A stretch of DNA of 64,000 nt from Synechococcus sp. KORDI-100 (GTDB taxonomy: Bacteria; Cyanobacteriota; Cyanobacteriia; PCC-6307; Cyanobiaceae). The stretch is from NCBI RefSeq assembly GCF_000737535.1, contig NZ_CP006269.1:620001-684000 (forward strand). The letters are read 5' to 3'. The notes under the pieces were generated by a model that was not told the DNA's origin, did not search any database, and saw only the letters and a list, made by a program, of their open reading frames with translations. The position numbers and the translations under genes are program-made. Positions within the stretch are counted from its first letter, which is position 1; each line of letters begins with the position of its first letter. Below are positions 26,001 to 33,713 of the stretch, piece after piece.

Positions 26001-26201
26001 AGAGGCAGCCGGAAAGGTGGCTCTCACGTTCACCCGTGTTGGGGCGAGCTGGGGCATGTCCTCCAGTCCAAGTCCCAGCATGGCTGTGAAGCCCGCCAGC
26101 AGGATCAGCAGGCTGCAGACGATGGTGAGCACCGGTCTGCGCAGAAACGGTTGGGAAAGCGACCGCACCGAGGCACGCAGCTGGCAGCTGAATCCTGGCA
26201 A
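23052..26201 (-). CDS. RND efflux permease (AcrB/HAE1 family)
   Basis: Up to 1,049 residues with the two-fold RND architecture: 12 membrane helices and two large periplasmic loops. Family motifs include FPAASPEVVEQSVTAVLERQ near the N-terminus, LATGIVVDDAIVVSEDI in TM4 (proton-relay Asp pair) and LVSLAAKNGILIVEFANQ in TM10. It exports drugs or lipophilic compounds by proton antiport. The listed start is TTG at 26201; a GTG eleven codons in gives the more typical RND N-terminus. No membrane-fusion partner or TolC gene is adjacent. Instead a sulfotransferase-like gene is coupled downstream. Confidence 0.93.
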   Translation of the reverse strand: MPGFSCQLRASVRSLSQPFLRRPVLTIVCSLLILLAGFTAMLGLGLEDMPQLAPTRVNVRATFPAASPEVVEQSVTAVLERQLNGLEGVESITSSSRQGGASVSLRFSEGDPELNAIKVQNEVNLATRRLPQSVSRQGLQVSRSSDDLLMILGFSHDQGLYNATYLRGWIDQTVRNALLTIPGVGRVFIFGGDDLAFRLWLDADRLEEANLTINNVTQALAEQNVLAAIGNLGASPAPEGQLISLPVDAEGRLRSVNDLENLVVKSLGDGGTLRLRDIGRVELGQSRYGSAAINLQGQRSMGIGIYQRDGANAIEVSRRVMALLKEREASYPPGVEMQVITDVADTVRDNLTLTFSALRDAVLLVLMVLLLFLGRWRLAMIPGIAVPVALVGSLMVVRLSGSELNTLILFGLVLATGIVVDDAIVVSEDISGRIERGDEPQQAAEDAMAELAGAVVATSLVLAAVFLPVLLIPGSIGRLYRPIALAISGAILFSTLNALSFTPMSCARVLKRGSGRLPGVLRRVSSALRRGMGALQQRYAMLLERWLHRSRWVAVLLVTGLLLTGIGLVSMPTAFIPNEDQGQIRGYFSLPEGASLERTSRVMEQIRAVIAREPLIRTGNFYAGFSFGQSGEDKGAFFLRLQPKRERPGQDQSSEAVKRRLSSALRSNIDNARVVVTTPPTVQGFSSESALSMELLDRSGGRLSLQDFESVVQRFISTAEQSEAFERVSTRFDASSPRWRLELDRELMAALDLDVASTLQNIGTAIGGRYVDDTYEGGEIRRIYVQLDGGERAGPQDLTGLKVRTRNGDLVSVASVATLTREEGANSIPHYNLNRSISVTAVPNSGVSSGQAIELLEQAGDTVGGNNISLTFTGLAQEERQAADVTWILFSLGVVVIYLLLAGLYESFIDPLIILLTVPIALMGALIGLKLRGLPLDVYGQMGLLVLVSLAAKNGILIVEFANQRLAAGLELREAIHGAAVSRMRPILLTAITSLSGFLPFLLATGTGSAKQISIGTVVFSGLLVSSLLSLFVVPAVYLILKRSRRATA

Positions 26202-26203
26202 CG

Positions 26204-26241
26204 AAAAACCCCTGGGTGACGTTTGACGTCACCCAGGGGTT
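26204..26241 (-). terminator. Rho-independent terminator of psaI-psaL
   Basis: A perfect 16-base stem (26207-26222 with 26226-26241) with a three-base loop is followed by TTTTT on the minus strand. It lies 43 bp past the psaL stop. It ends three bases before the furthest-upstream RND start, so the RND gene must have its own promoter or rely on readthrough. Confidence 0.92.
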
Positions 26242-26283
26242 CTGCTTCAGCCTTGATGTCAGTAAGGCAGGGCTGTCTCGGTC

Positions 26284-26775
26284 TCAGCCGACACTCCAGA
26301 CGCCTGAGGCGATCTTGAACAGATCCTGGACGTGCACAGTGCTGCAGAGGAACCAGGCGAACACGGCTCCGCCACAGCCGCCGAGCCAGAAACCACTGGT
26401 GAAATCAGCCCAGCCGGTGCGGGTGAACAGGTCGGCAGGTGGGTTGCCAACGGTGGCATCAGCAGGCGGGATGTTGGGCTGCTTGCCGGGCTGGTTGTAC
26501 AGCAGGAACAGCAGTGTGAGGATGTGAACCGCACCGATGGCTGCCAGAAGACCCGCGGTCTGCTGGTAATCAGTGTTGCGCAGCGGCCCGCAGATGGTGA
26601 ACGGTCCGAAGAGCAGGTAGCCGAAGGCCGCACCGGTTTCGAGACCGCGGAAATTCGGTGAAATGCCCTGGCGGTAGAAAGGCAGATTGTTGATCAGACC
26701 CTTGATGAAGTAACCGCTGTTCACCGGGGTGGCGAGATTGCCGACGCAGGGGTCGGACACGGGAGTGACAGTCAT
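26284..26775 (-). CDS. psaL: photosystem I subunit XI (PsaL)
   Basis: 163 residues with the PsaL family signature: N-terminal loop with [19 protein letters not shown], then three membrane helices ([47 protein letters not shown]). PsaL forms the trimerisation surface of cyanobacterial PSI. It lies 43 bp downstream of psaI on the same strand and ends at a strong hairpin. Confidence 0.96.
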   Translation of the reverse strand: MTVTPVSDPCVGNLATPVNSGYFIKGLINNLPFYRQGISPNFRGLETGAAFGYLLFGPFTICGPLRNTDYQQTAGLLAAIGAVHILTLLFLLYNQPGKQPNIPPADATVGNPPADLFTRTGWADFTSGFWLGGCGGAVFAWFLCSTVHVQDLFKIASGVWSVG

Positions 26776-26818
26776 TGTCGTGAAGTGCTGATGGTTAATG
26801 GCGATCCGCAGCCTGCGG

Positions 26819-26935
26819 TCACTCGGCAGCGGTGATCACTCGACCGACGAGGACGATGAACACTGCGGGGAAAACGATTCCGGTGATGGGGACGAAAATC
26901 GCGGGCAGCCATGCAGCGGCGAAATCTCCAGTCAT
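26819..26935 (-). CDS. psaI: photosystem I subunit VIII (PsaI)
   Basis: A 38-residue single-span protein ([20 protein letters not shown]) matching PsaI. The frame is open further upstream, but ATG 26935 gives the family length and N-terminus. PsaI stabilises PsaL binding at the PSI trimer interface. It is first in the psaI-psaL operon. Confidence 0.93.
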   Translation of the reverse strand: MTGDFAAAWLPAIFVPITGIVFPAVFIVLVGRVITAAE

Positions 26936-27025
26936 GTCGAGGCCAAAAGCTTCGCCGGTACTGTAGGGATCACTGATCTGACGGCTTCTCCTCAGCCGGA
27001 TCGGCGACATAAAAGTTCAACCCAG

Positions 27026-27493
27026 ATGCAGAACGTTCTCCTCCCAGGCGCCGCTGTTCTCCTGGTGGTCGTGGTGTGGTGGCGAGGCCGTTCGGGACGG
27101 CCGATGCTGCGCAGCACCGATGCCAGCGGTGTGGCTCAACTGAACAGGGTGCAATTGTCGCGAGTGGTTCTCGAGCCTGAAACCGCTGTCGCCGATGGAC
27201 CCGCACCGCCTGATGCCTGGCAGCCCCCGAGGACGGAGCGTGAGTGCCTGGAGCTCAAGACCCTTCTGCGACTGGCCATGAACGCCGGGCCGGACGAGCG
27301 TCTGGAGGCTGTGCGGATCGCGGCGCGCTGGGGTTCAGCGACTGTGCTTCCTCTGTTGCGGCGCGCCCTGCGCGACAGCGACAGCCGTGTGGTGGAGGCT
27401 GCCGCTGCCGCCATGGCCCCCCAGCGAGGAGCAACGCGACGCCTGCCTGATCAGCCCGCCCGGCCGCCGCGCAACGTCGCCCGGACCCGATAG
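27026..27493 (+). CDS. membrane-anchored HEAT-like repeat protein
   Basis: 155 residues from ATG 27026. One N-terminal membrane helix (PGAAVLLVVVVWW) is followed by a linker and an alpha-helical region. LEAVRIAARWGSATVLPLLR and SDSRVVEAAAAAMA look like one to two HEAT repeats. It probably mediates protein contacts at the membrane. It diverges from psaI, 90 bp apart. Its end overlaps the convergent glycosyltransferase by 43 bp. Confidence 0.65.
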   Translation: MQNVLLPGAAVLLVVVVWWRGRSGRPMLRSTDASGVAQLNRVQLSRVVLEPETAVADGPAPPDAWQPPRTERECLELKTLLRLAMNAGPDERLEAVRIAARWGSATVLPLLRRALRDSDSRVVEAAAAAMAPQRGATRRLPDQPARPPRNVARTR

Positions 27494-28413
27494 ATCGGAC
27501 GGTCCTGGCTTTCGTGATAGGTGCGGATCAGAAGTTCACCGAGCAGGCCGAAACAGAACAGTTGAATGCCCGCCAGACCCATCACCACAGCCAGGGTCAG
27601 CAGGGGCCTGTTGCCGATGTCTTGCCCCATCAGCTTGATCACCAGCAGGTATGAGCTCGCGATCAGGCTGGTCACGATCGCGAGCAGTCCGCCAAAGCCG
27701 AACACGTACATCGGCCGGGTGAGAAAGCGCTTCATGAACCACACCGTGAGCAGGTCCATCAACACGCGGAAGGTTCGGTCGATCCCGTATTTGCTGCTGC
27801 CGAACTGGCGGGCCCGATGGTTCACCTTCACTTCGGTGATGCGGGCTCCCTCGATGAAGGCCAGTGCCGGCAGGAAGCGGTGCAGTTCGCCATAGAGGCG
27901 CATGTCTGCCAGCACTTCCCGCCGGTAGGCCTTGAGGGAACAGCCGTAATCGTGCAGGCGAACACCGGTGACGCGTCCGATCAGTCGGTTGGCGATCTTG
28001 GAGGGGAGCTTGCGTTGGATCGCCGCGTCCTGACGCTGGTGCCGCCAGCCGCTCACAAGGTCGTACCCCTCCCTGAGTTTGCTCAGCAGCATTGGGATAT
28101 CGGAGGGATCGTTCTGCAGGTCTCCGTCGAGGCTGACGATCACCTCCCCGGAGGCTGCGTCGAAACCGGCTGCCATGGCGGCGGTTTGCCCATAGTTTTT
28201 GCGGAGCAGCACGGCCACCAGTTCCGGAACTTCGCCACTGAGTTGTTCCAGCACCCTGGCGGTGCCGTCGCTCGAGCCATCGTTGACCAGCACCAGCTCG
28301 AAGCGTTCACCGCTGGGACGCAGAGCCTGCAGCAGCTGCTCCACCAGATGGGGGAGACTTTCCTCCTCGTTGTAGAGAGGCACCACCACCGACAGATCCA
28401 GGTGGGAGGTCAT
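27451..28413 (-). CDS. GT2 glycosyltransferase with two C-terminal membrane helices
   Basis: 320 residues from ATG 28413. The N-terminal GT-A domain has DLSVVVPLYNEEESLP, NDGSSDGT and the DxD-type motif LDGDLQNDP. Two membrane helices near the C-terminus (GFGGLLAIVTSLIASSYLLV, VVMGLAGIQLFCFGLLGELL) fit the DPM1/GtrB/ArnC-like group. These move a sugar from a nucleotide donor to a polyprenyl phosphate at the inner membrane. The acceptor and sugar are unknown. The N-terminal extension of the open frame upstream of ATG 28413 has no family similarity. Confidence 0.88.
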   Translation of the reverse strand: MTSHLDLSVVVPLYNEEESLPHLVEQLLQALRPSGERFELVLVNDGSSDGTARVLEQLSGEVPELVAVLLRKNYGQTAAMAAGFDAASGEVIVSLDGDLQNDPSDIPMLLSKLREGYDLVSGWRHQRQDAAIQRKLPSKIANRLIGRVTGVRLHDYGCSLKAYRREVLADMRLYGELHRFLPALAFIEGARITEVKVNHRARQFGSSKYGIDRTFRVLMDLLTVWFMKRFLTRPMYVFGFGGLLAIVTSLIASSYLLVIKLMGQDIGNRPLLTLAVVMGLAGIQLFCFGLLGELLIRTYHESQDRPIYRVRATLRGGRAG

Positions 28414-28542
28414 CAACGACGGACGAAACACGGCCAGCAACTTAAGCGGCTTCTTTCCAACGAAGTTCTGCGACGGGGGCCTGGATCCCAATCTCCTCAG
28501 CAGACCTGCGGTAAGGGTGGGCCACTGATTCCTTGATCGACC

Positions 28543-28845
28543 ATGGCTCTGCTCTGGGACAACCTCGCCAGCCAGCTCGATTCCGTGCGGGCCAGCACTC
28601 CGGTTTTGGCCCCACCAGCCACCACCGATGCGATCGAGGAAACCCGTGAGCAGCGCCTTCGCAAGGCCCTCGAAGCGGTGAAGAACACCGGCAACACCCA
28701 GATGATCGAGTCGTTGCAGGCCGCTCTGGAGGGACGCCAGGCCAATCTTGAACTCCCCGATCTACCGGTCCCCGGTCAGACGGCCCTGAGTGGTCCGGAG
28801 TCCTACCTCGCCCAGATCTCCGACAGCTTCAAGCCGGAGCGTTGA
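28543..28845 (+). CDS. hypothetical protein, 100 aa
   Basis: No family recognised. Mostly helical and charged, with a central segment ETREQRLRKALEAVKNTGNT and a C-terminal PDLPVPGQ linker. No signal peptide or membrane helix. It is divergent from the glycosyltransferase, 129 bp apart, and converges on the NlpC/P60 gene. Confidence 0.6.
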   Translation: MALLWDNLASQLDSVRASTPVLAPPATTDAIEETREQRLRKALEAVKNTGNTQMIESLQAALEGRQANLELPDLPVPGQTALSGPESYLAQISDSFKPER

Positions 28846-28872
28846 CCAACGGGGGAGTTCAGCCAGGGGGGG

Positions 28873-29601
28873 TCAGTCCAGATGGCATCCGTCATGGCTG
28901 CGCATCACCCGACCGGCGCCACGCAACTGCGCTCGGTAATGGCTGGCGACGGGGTGATCGTCCCTGCTGTGAAGGCTGTCCACTCCGATGCCGTTGCGGC
29001 CATGCTCCCGGCCGGAGCTGTGGCGATAGCGTCCATTCCCGAGATACAGGCCGACGTGGGTGCATCGCCTTTGTGATCCGAAGAAGATCAAATCCCCCGG
29101 CAGCAGCAGCTGCAGATTGTCGGGACTCACGGCCACGGCACTGCAGAATCGTTCCTGTTGATAGGCATCCCTGGGGATCCAGATGCCCTGGCTGGCGAAG
29201 GCCAGTTGCATCAGCCCCGAGCAGTCGAGATTCGGGCGCAGCGTGCCCCCCCACGTGTAGACATTCGGCATCGTCTGCGTGGCTTCGCTCCAGGTCAGGA
29301 TCGCCGGCAGTCGCTCCGTGATCGTCTGGCGATCGAACGCCGGGGGGCGCCATGGCGAGCAGCCATGGGCCTTGCCGATGAGGTCCTCCGGATCCATCCA
29401 GCAGTGGTACCCGTCCTCCAGAAGTTCCACGCGGAGACGGGGTTGCCGCACCTCAAGAAGCCGCAGCCGACGGCCCTGCTGTGCCTGGGTGGCCAGGCCC
29501 TGGCCATGGCTGCGGGCGTAGCCGTTCACATCGTGCTCCAGCTGCCACAGGCTCTCTGGAATCAGGCTGTCGGACGCACAGGGGGTTCCTAGGGTCGCCA
29601 T
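28873..29601 (-). CDS. NlpC/P60-family cysteine peptidase
   Basis: 242 residues. An N-terminal SH3-like region (about 1-85) is followed by a C-terminal NlpC/P60 (C40) domain with catalytic Cys127 (NLDCSGLMQ), His182 (CTHVGLYLG) and a third polar residue His194 (YRHSSG). It cleaves peptidoglycan stem peptides (gamma-D-Glu-diamino acid bonds). No signal peptide is visible, so export route is unclear. Its start is 17 bp from the divergent start of the serine hydrolase gene. Confidence 0.88.
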   Translation of the reverse strand: MATLGTPCASDSLIPESLWQLEHDVNGYARSHGQGLATQAQQGRRLRLLEVRQPRLRVELLEDGYHCWMDPEDLIGKAHGCSPWRPPAFDRQTITERLPAILTWSEATQTMPNVYTWGGTLRPNLDCSGLMQLAFASQGIWIPRDAYQQERFCSAVAVSPDNLQLLLPGDLIFFGSQRRCTHVGLYLGNGRYRHSSGREHGRNGIGVDSLHSRDDHPVASHYRAQLRGAGRVMRSHDGCHLD

Positions 29602-29618
29602 GGTCAGTCGCAGTCGTC

Positions 29619-30524
29619 ATGGCGTTCTACCGTCCTGATCCAGAGATGGCGTCACGACTTGAGACGCTCCTGGATGAGCTGTCGGCTGACGGGCGTCCAG
29701 GCCTGCGCAACAGCCTGGCACTGACCTGGATCCGTTATGAGGATCCCATTCCTGAGGCCGGCCAGGGTCATGGAGCTGGCTGGAACCAGGACCGCCAGCT
29801 CTATCCAGCCAGCGTGGTGAAACTGTTCTATGCCGTTGCCGCCGAGCGCTGGCTTCAGCAGGATCTGATTCCCGATGGCGAGGAGCTGCAGCGTGCGTTG
29901 CGGGACATGATCGGTGACTCCAGCAATGACGCCACCGGCCTGGTGATGGACCTGCTGACCGGCACCTCGAGTGGCCCTGCCTTGCAGGGAAACGCCTGGC
30001 AGCTCTGGCAGCGCCAGCGGCAGCTGGTGAACGACTGGCTGGCCAGCCTCGGCTGGCCGGAGCTTGATGGGGTCAACTGCTGCCAGAAAACCTGGGGAGA
30101 TGGGCCCTATGGCCGTGAGAAGCAGTTCTACGGAGCGGACAACAGGAACCGCAATGCCCTGTCCACCCAGGCCACGGCCAGGATGCTTGAGGCGGTGATG
30201 ACCGGTGCTGTTGTTTCTCCGCCGGCCTGCCGGCGGCTCCGGGACCTGTTGGATCGCTCACTGGATCCGGAACAGCGCAAGGCCGATCCGGAGAACCAGG
30301 TGGACGGCTTTCTCGGGGAAGGACTGGCAGAGGGCACGACGCTCTGGAGCAAGGCCGGCTGGATGAGTCAGGCCCGGCACGATGCGGCCTGGTGGCAGCA
30401 CGGTGATCAGCCGCCGATGCTGCTGGTTGCGTTCAGTTCAGGTCCGGATCGCTCCCGCGATGAACAGTTGATGCCTGCGCTGGCCCGCGCTCTGGGGAAC
30501 TTTCAACCCTCCGGGGCTTCATGA
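29619..30524 (+). CDS. class A beta-lactamase-like serine hydrolase
   Basis: 301 residues from ATG 29619. The penicillin-recognising fold is marked by S-x-x-K (SVVK, Ser65-Lys68), an SND in place of SDN (SSND, about 101-103) and a LWSKAG in place of KTG near residue 255. It may be a D,D-peptidase or an inactive relative; true beta-lactamase activity is doubtful without an exact SDN/KTG set. No signal peptide is evident. It diverges from an NlpC/P60 peptidase gene, suggesting a shared role in cell-wall turnover. Confidence 0.78.
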   Translation: MAFYRPDPEMASRLETLLDELSADGRPGLRNSLALTWIRYEDPIPEAGQGHGAGWNQDRQLYPASVVKLFYAVAAERWLQQDLIPDGEELQRALRDMIGDSSNDATGLVMDLLTGTSSGPALQGNAWQLWQRQRQLVNDWLASLGWPELDGVNCCQKTWGDGPYGREKQFYGADNRNRNALSTQATARMLEAVMTGAVVSPPACRRLRDLLDRSLDPEQRKADPENQVDGFLGEGLAEGTTLWSKAGWMSQARHDAAWWQHGDQPPMLLVAFSSGPDRSRDEQLMPALARALGNFQPSGAS

Positions 30525-30676
30525 GGTTGAAACAGTGATGCTGTCTCCCATTGCCTGAACGCAAGATCATGACAATGAATCAGATTCAACGCCTGATTGG
30601 GAACGCTTCGATGTTTCTGATTTGATGTCTTTGAATAGTGCCGTTGCTCCAGGTTGTCATCGCCTCTGGATGATGG

Positions 30677-30716
30677 GTTGAGTTGAGTTGAGTTGAGTTG
30701 AGTTGAGTTGAGTTGA
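30677..30716. repeat. pentanucleotide tandem repeat (GTTGA)8
   Basis: Eight perfect uninterrupted copies of GTTGA lie in the 290-bp gene-free stretch between the serine hydrolase and the K+ channel gene. They are about 100 bp past the channel stop. No gene was found in this stretch. Confidence 0.95.
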
Positions 30717-30817
30717 GTGGGATCTCTTCAGGCTTGAACACGTCCCTGCTTCATGTGTCCTGCAAAGGATGGGGTGCTCGCTGTTGACTTTTGGTTTGAG
30801 TTTGAGCTGGGGCTTGC

Positions 30818-31618
30818 TTAATCCTCAGTTGCCTGTTCCCGGCTCCAGGCTTCGGTGAAGCCTGCAGAAATGATGCCGATGGGAATCGCAATCACAGCGA
30901 TCCCGCAGATAGCGGTCAATGAGGCGACCAGGCGCCCTGCCGGTGTGGTGGGTACCACATCGCCGTAGCCGACGGTTGTGACCGTGATCAAAGACCACCA
31001 CAGACATCTGGGTATCGATCCGAATTGCTCTTGCTGAATGTGACCTTCGACGATGTACATCATCACGCTGCTGATGCAGATCACGATGCCTGAATAGATG
31101 GCTGAGATTTGCAATTCCTCTTTTTTTGATGTGATGATTCGGTTGAAATACTTGATGCTTTTTTGAAGATTTTTTGATCTGCCGATCCGGGCAATGCGAA
31201 CCAGGCGGAACACTCTGAGCAGGTAGAGTTCGGGACTGACAATCCCCAGGATGGTCGGTGCAATGGCGAGCAGGTCGAGTAACGCCATGGGTGTCACGGC
31301 ATAGTCGATCACCCCGCGAATTCCTGGGCGTGCTTCGCATCTTAAGGGTGCAATCCAGAGCCTAGAGAGATATTCAATCAAGAAAAGTATTGCAATAATG
31401 GTATCGAGAACGGTCAGCAGATCGATGTACTCAGCGCGGACAACAGGCTCGGTCGCCAGGACGGCCACGATGATTGAAAAAGCAATCAGAAAGCGAATGG
31501 CCTGGTTCAGGCCCGTGCACGTTGTGTTGCCTGAATCCTGTTCAAGCCATCGGAAGACCTGTTGTCTTAAGGCAATCACTGTCTTGTCGGGACAACGTGA
31601 AGGCATTGTGCCCAGCAC
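30818..31618 (-). CDS. voltage-gated-type K+ channel
   Basis: 266 residues with six membrane helices. S4 carries regularly spaced arginines (RVFRLVRIARIGR, 135-147), and the pore loop contains the K+ selectivity filter TVGYGD (215-220). It is a tetrameric inner-membrane K+ channel of the Kv/KvAP-like group. The start may be Met5. No cyclic-nucleotide or RCK domain is present; the C-terminus ends shortly after S6. Confidence 0.93.
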   Translation of the reverse strand: MLGTMPSRCPDKTVIALRQQVFRWLEQDSGNTTCTGLNQAIRFLIAFSIIVAVLATEPVVRAEYIDLLTVLDTIIAILFLIEYLSRLWIAPLRCEARPGIRGVIDYAVTPMALLDLLAIAPTILGIVSPELYLLRVFRLVRIARIGRSKNLQKSIKYFNRIITSKKEELQISAIYSGIVICISSVMMYIVEGHIQQEQFGSIPRCLWWSLITVTTVGYGDVVPTTPAGRLVASLTAICGIAVIAIPIGIISAGFTEAWSREQATED

Positions 31619-31785
31619 TTTTCAGCGATGCCATCAATGAATTGGGGGCTCCAAGAGGCGTGGAAGCCGGCGTCAGTAACGCTGACGTCTGGATGGTCTT
31701 GGGTCTCTCTGTTGTCAGCTTCGGACCGATGCAGACATCAAAAAGCAAGCCCGAAAGGGGAAGACCTACAGGGCAGCTTTTGGAA

Positions 31786-31874
31786 CGGAGAGGGAGGGAT
31801 TCGAACCCTCGACAGAAGTTGCCTCCTGTAACTCCTTAGCAGGGAGCCGCTTTCAACCACTCAGCCACCTCTCC
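31786..31874 (-). tRNA. tRNA-Ser (GCU)
   Basis: On the minus strand a class II tRNA of 89 nt. Acceptor GGAGAGG pairs with CCTCTCC; D-loop region GGCTGAGTGGTTGAAAGC; anticodon loop CTGCTAA giving GCU; long variable arm; T-loop GGTTCGAATCC. CCA is not encoded (GTTCC follows). Confidence 0.96.
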
Positions 31875-31943
31875 AGTGGCCAACCCACAGTATCAAGAGC
31901 TGGCGCGATCAACAGCCTTCTGTGAGCAACAGCCTTCTGCGAT

Positions 31944-33128
31944 TCAGACTTCGACGCGCGGGAGTCGTTGCTTGAATCCGCAGAGGATCTCCCAGGGGAT
32001 GGAGCCACAGCGTTCGCTCCAGTCCTGAGGACTGATCTCTGCGTCTCCGTCACGGCCGAGCAGCGTCACGGTGCTGCCTGGTTCCAGGGATGGGGCTTCG
32101 GTGGCATCCAACAGCACCTGGTCCATGGTGATCGCGCCGACCTGAGGCAGTCGCTGTGTCCCGTGCAACGCATGAATTTTTCCGCTGAGGGAGCGCAGAA
32201 CGCCGTCGGCGTAGCCGATGCCCACCACTGCAAGCCGGGTCGGTCGCTGGCTCACAAAACGGTGTCCGTAGCTCACGCCGACCCCAGCAGGGATCGTGCG
32301 AATCAAGGTCACGCGGGCCCGAACCGCCAGGGCCGGCTGCAGAGAGATCACACCATCAAGATGTTTCGCCGGAGAGTGTCCGTAGAGCGCCAGTCCCACC
32401 CGCACCATGTCGTGATGCAGGGTCCGGTTCAGCAGCGTCCCCGCCGAGTTGGCGAGGTGGCGGCAAAAGCCCTTCCCATGGCCAGGCAACTGATCGAGAA
32501 CCTCCTGAAACCGGCGCTGTTGCAGGGCGGTCACCGAGGCGTCTCCGCCTTCGTGATCACTGTCGGCGCAGGCCAGGTGGCTGTACAGGCCGCAAAGCTC
32601 CAGATTCTCAAGATGACGGATCGCCTCAACCAGTCTCGGCCCGTCCTGCCAGTCACAGCCCAGGCGAGACATGCCCGTATCCAGCTTGAGCTGAACGGGA
32701 AAGCGGCGTCCGCTTCCGTCAGCCAGGTTCTGACAGAGGAGCGCTTCGCGCATGCTGCTCAAGGTCGGCATCAGTTCCCAGTGCAGGCAACTTCGCAGCT
32801 CATCGGCCTGCGTGAGGTTGCCGAGCAACAGCATCGGTGCTTTCAGTCCGGCGCGGCGCAGTTCAATGCCCTCCTCAAGCGTGGCGATCCCGAGACTGGT
32901 GGCGCCGCCGTTGAGGGCAGCCTTGGCCACCGTGATCGCGCCATGGCCGTAGCCATCCGCTTTCACCACGGCCATCAGATCGCTGCCATCGGCGAGGTGT
33001 TGCTTGAGAGCCGCGGCATTGGCCTCAATCGCTTTTGGGGCAACCTCCACCCAAGCTCGCTGTCGGGGATCGATGGCCTTGCTCGCATCCCTGGACCCAT
33101 CTGTCGCAGCGCGACTCAGCTCTGACAT
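31944..33128 (-). CDS. alr: alanine racemase
   Basis: 394 residues of the PLP-dependent alanine racemase family. The PLP-lysine motif MAVVKADGYGHG (about residues 50-61), the central MSRLGC segment and the C-terminal domain with the catalytic Tyr region (GVGVSYGHRF) and AITMDQ are present. It makes D-alanine for peptidoglycan. It is divergent from the HNH gene, 74 bp apart. The N-terminal 20 residues are extra; an internal start is possible. Confidence 0.95.
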   Translation of the reverse strand: MSELSRAATDGSRDASKAIDPRQRAWVEVAPKAIEANAAALKQHLADGSDLMAVVKADGYGHGAITVAKAALNGGATSLGIATLEEGIELRRAGLKAPMLLLGNLTQADELRSCLHWELMPTLSSMREALLCQNLADGSGRRFPVQLKLDTGMSRLGCDWQDGPRLVEAIRHLENLELCGLYSHLACADSDHEGGDASVTALQQRRFQEVLDQLPGHGKGFCRHLANSAGTLLNRTLHHDMVRVGLALYGHSPAKHLDGVISLQPALAVRARVTLIRTIPAGVGVSYGHRFVSQRPTRLAVVGIGYADGVLRSLSGKIHALHGTQRLPQVGAITMDQVLLDATEAPSLEPGSTVTLLGRDGDAEISPQDWSERCGSIPWEILCGFKQRLPRVEV

Positions 33129-33202
33129 GGGTGTTCGGTGCTCGGCGTTACCGAGAAAGACCTGGTGTGCTCGTTAACATGACATTTAATCAGGGAGCTG
33201 GC

Positions 33203-33703
33203 ATGGGCCAGGTTCTCGTTCTCAATGCGTCCTACGAGCCATTGAACATCACAACCTGGCGACGCGCCATGGTGATGATGATCAAAGGCAAGGCTGAAAG
33301 TCTCGAGCAAGACCCCACCCACGAGATTCGTCAGGGCACTTTGCTACCAACGGTCATTCGTCTTCGTCAGTACGTGCGCGTTCCGTTTCGGCAACTGCCT
33401 CTGACGCGTCGAAACGTCTTTCACAGGGATGGTCATTCCTGCCAGTACTGCGGCTGTCGAGACAAGCAGCTCTCGATAGATCATGTGATCCCTCGCAGCC
33501 GAGGTGGCGACGACACCTGGGAGAACGTCACCGCCGCATGCCTCAGTTGCAATGTGCGCAAAGGCAATCGGACACCGAAGGAAGCTGGCATGCCGTTGAG
33601 GCGGGAGCCGCGGCGCCCGCTGAGCAGTCTCAGTTTCGAAGCCACGCGCCAGATTCACTCCGGAAAGCACAGTGAATGGGCCAAATACGTGATTGGAGCC
33701 TGA
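33203..33703 (+). CDS. HNH endonuclease
   Basis: 166 residues from ATG 33203, with GGGAG ahead; upstream in-frame starts lack support. It has the common cyanobacterial arrangement: an N-terminal VLVLNASYEPLNI module, then an HNH domain with CQYCG and SCNVR zinc-binding Cys pairs flanking LSIDHVIPRSRGG and ENVTAACLSCN. It likely nicks or cuts DNA. Such genes are widespread core genes in cyanobacteria, not necessarily mobile. It ends 10 bp from the convergent prfA. Confidence 0.9.
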   Translation: MGQVLVLNASYEPLNITTWRRAMVMMIKGKAESLEQDPTHEIRQGTLLPTVIRLRQYVRVPFRQLPLTRRNVFHRDGHSCQYCGCRDKQLSIDHVIPRSRGGDDTWENVTAACLSCNVRKGNRTPKEAGMPLRREPRRPLSSLSFEATRQIHSGKHSEWAKYVIGA

Positions 33704-33713
33704 TCAGGACAGG

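Noticed and set aside
31968-33125. 385-codon plus-strand frame
   Set aside because: Entirely antisense to alr, which has full family motifs.
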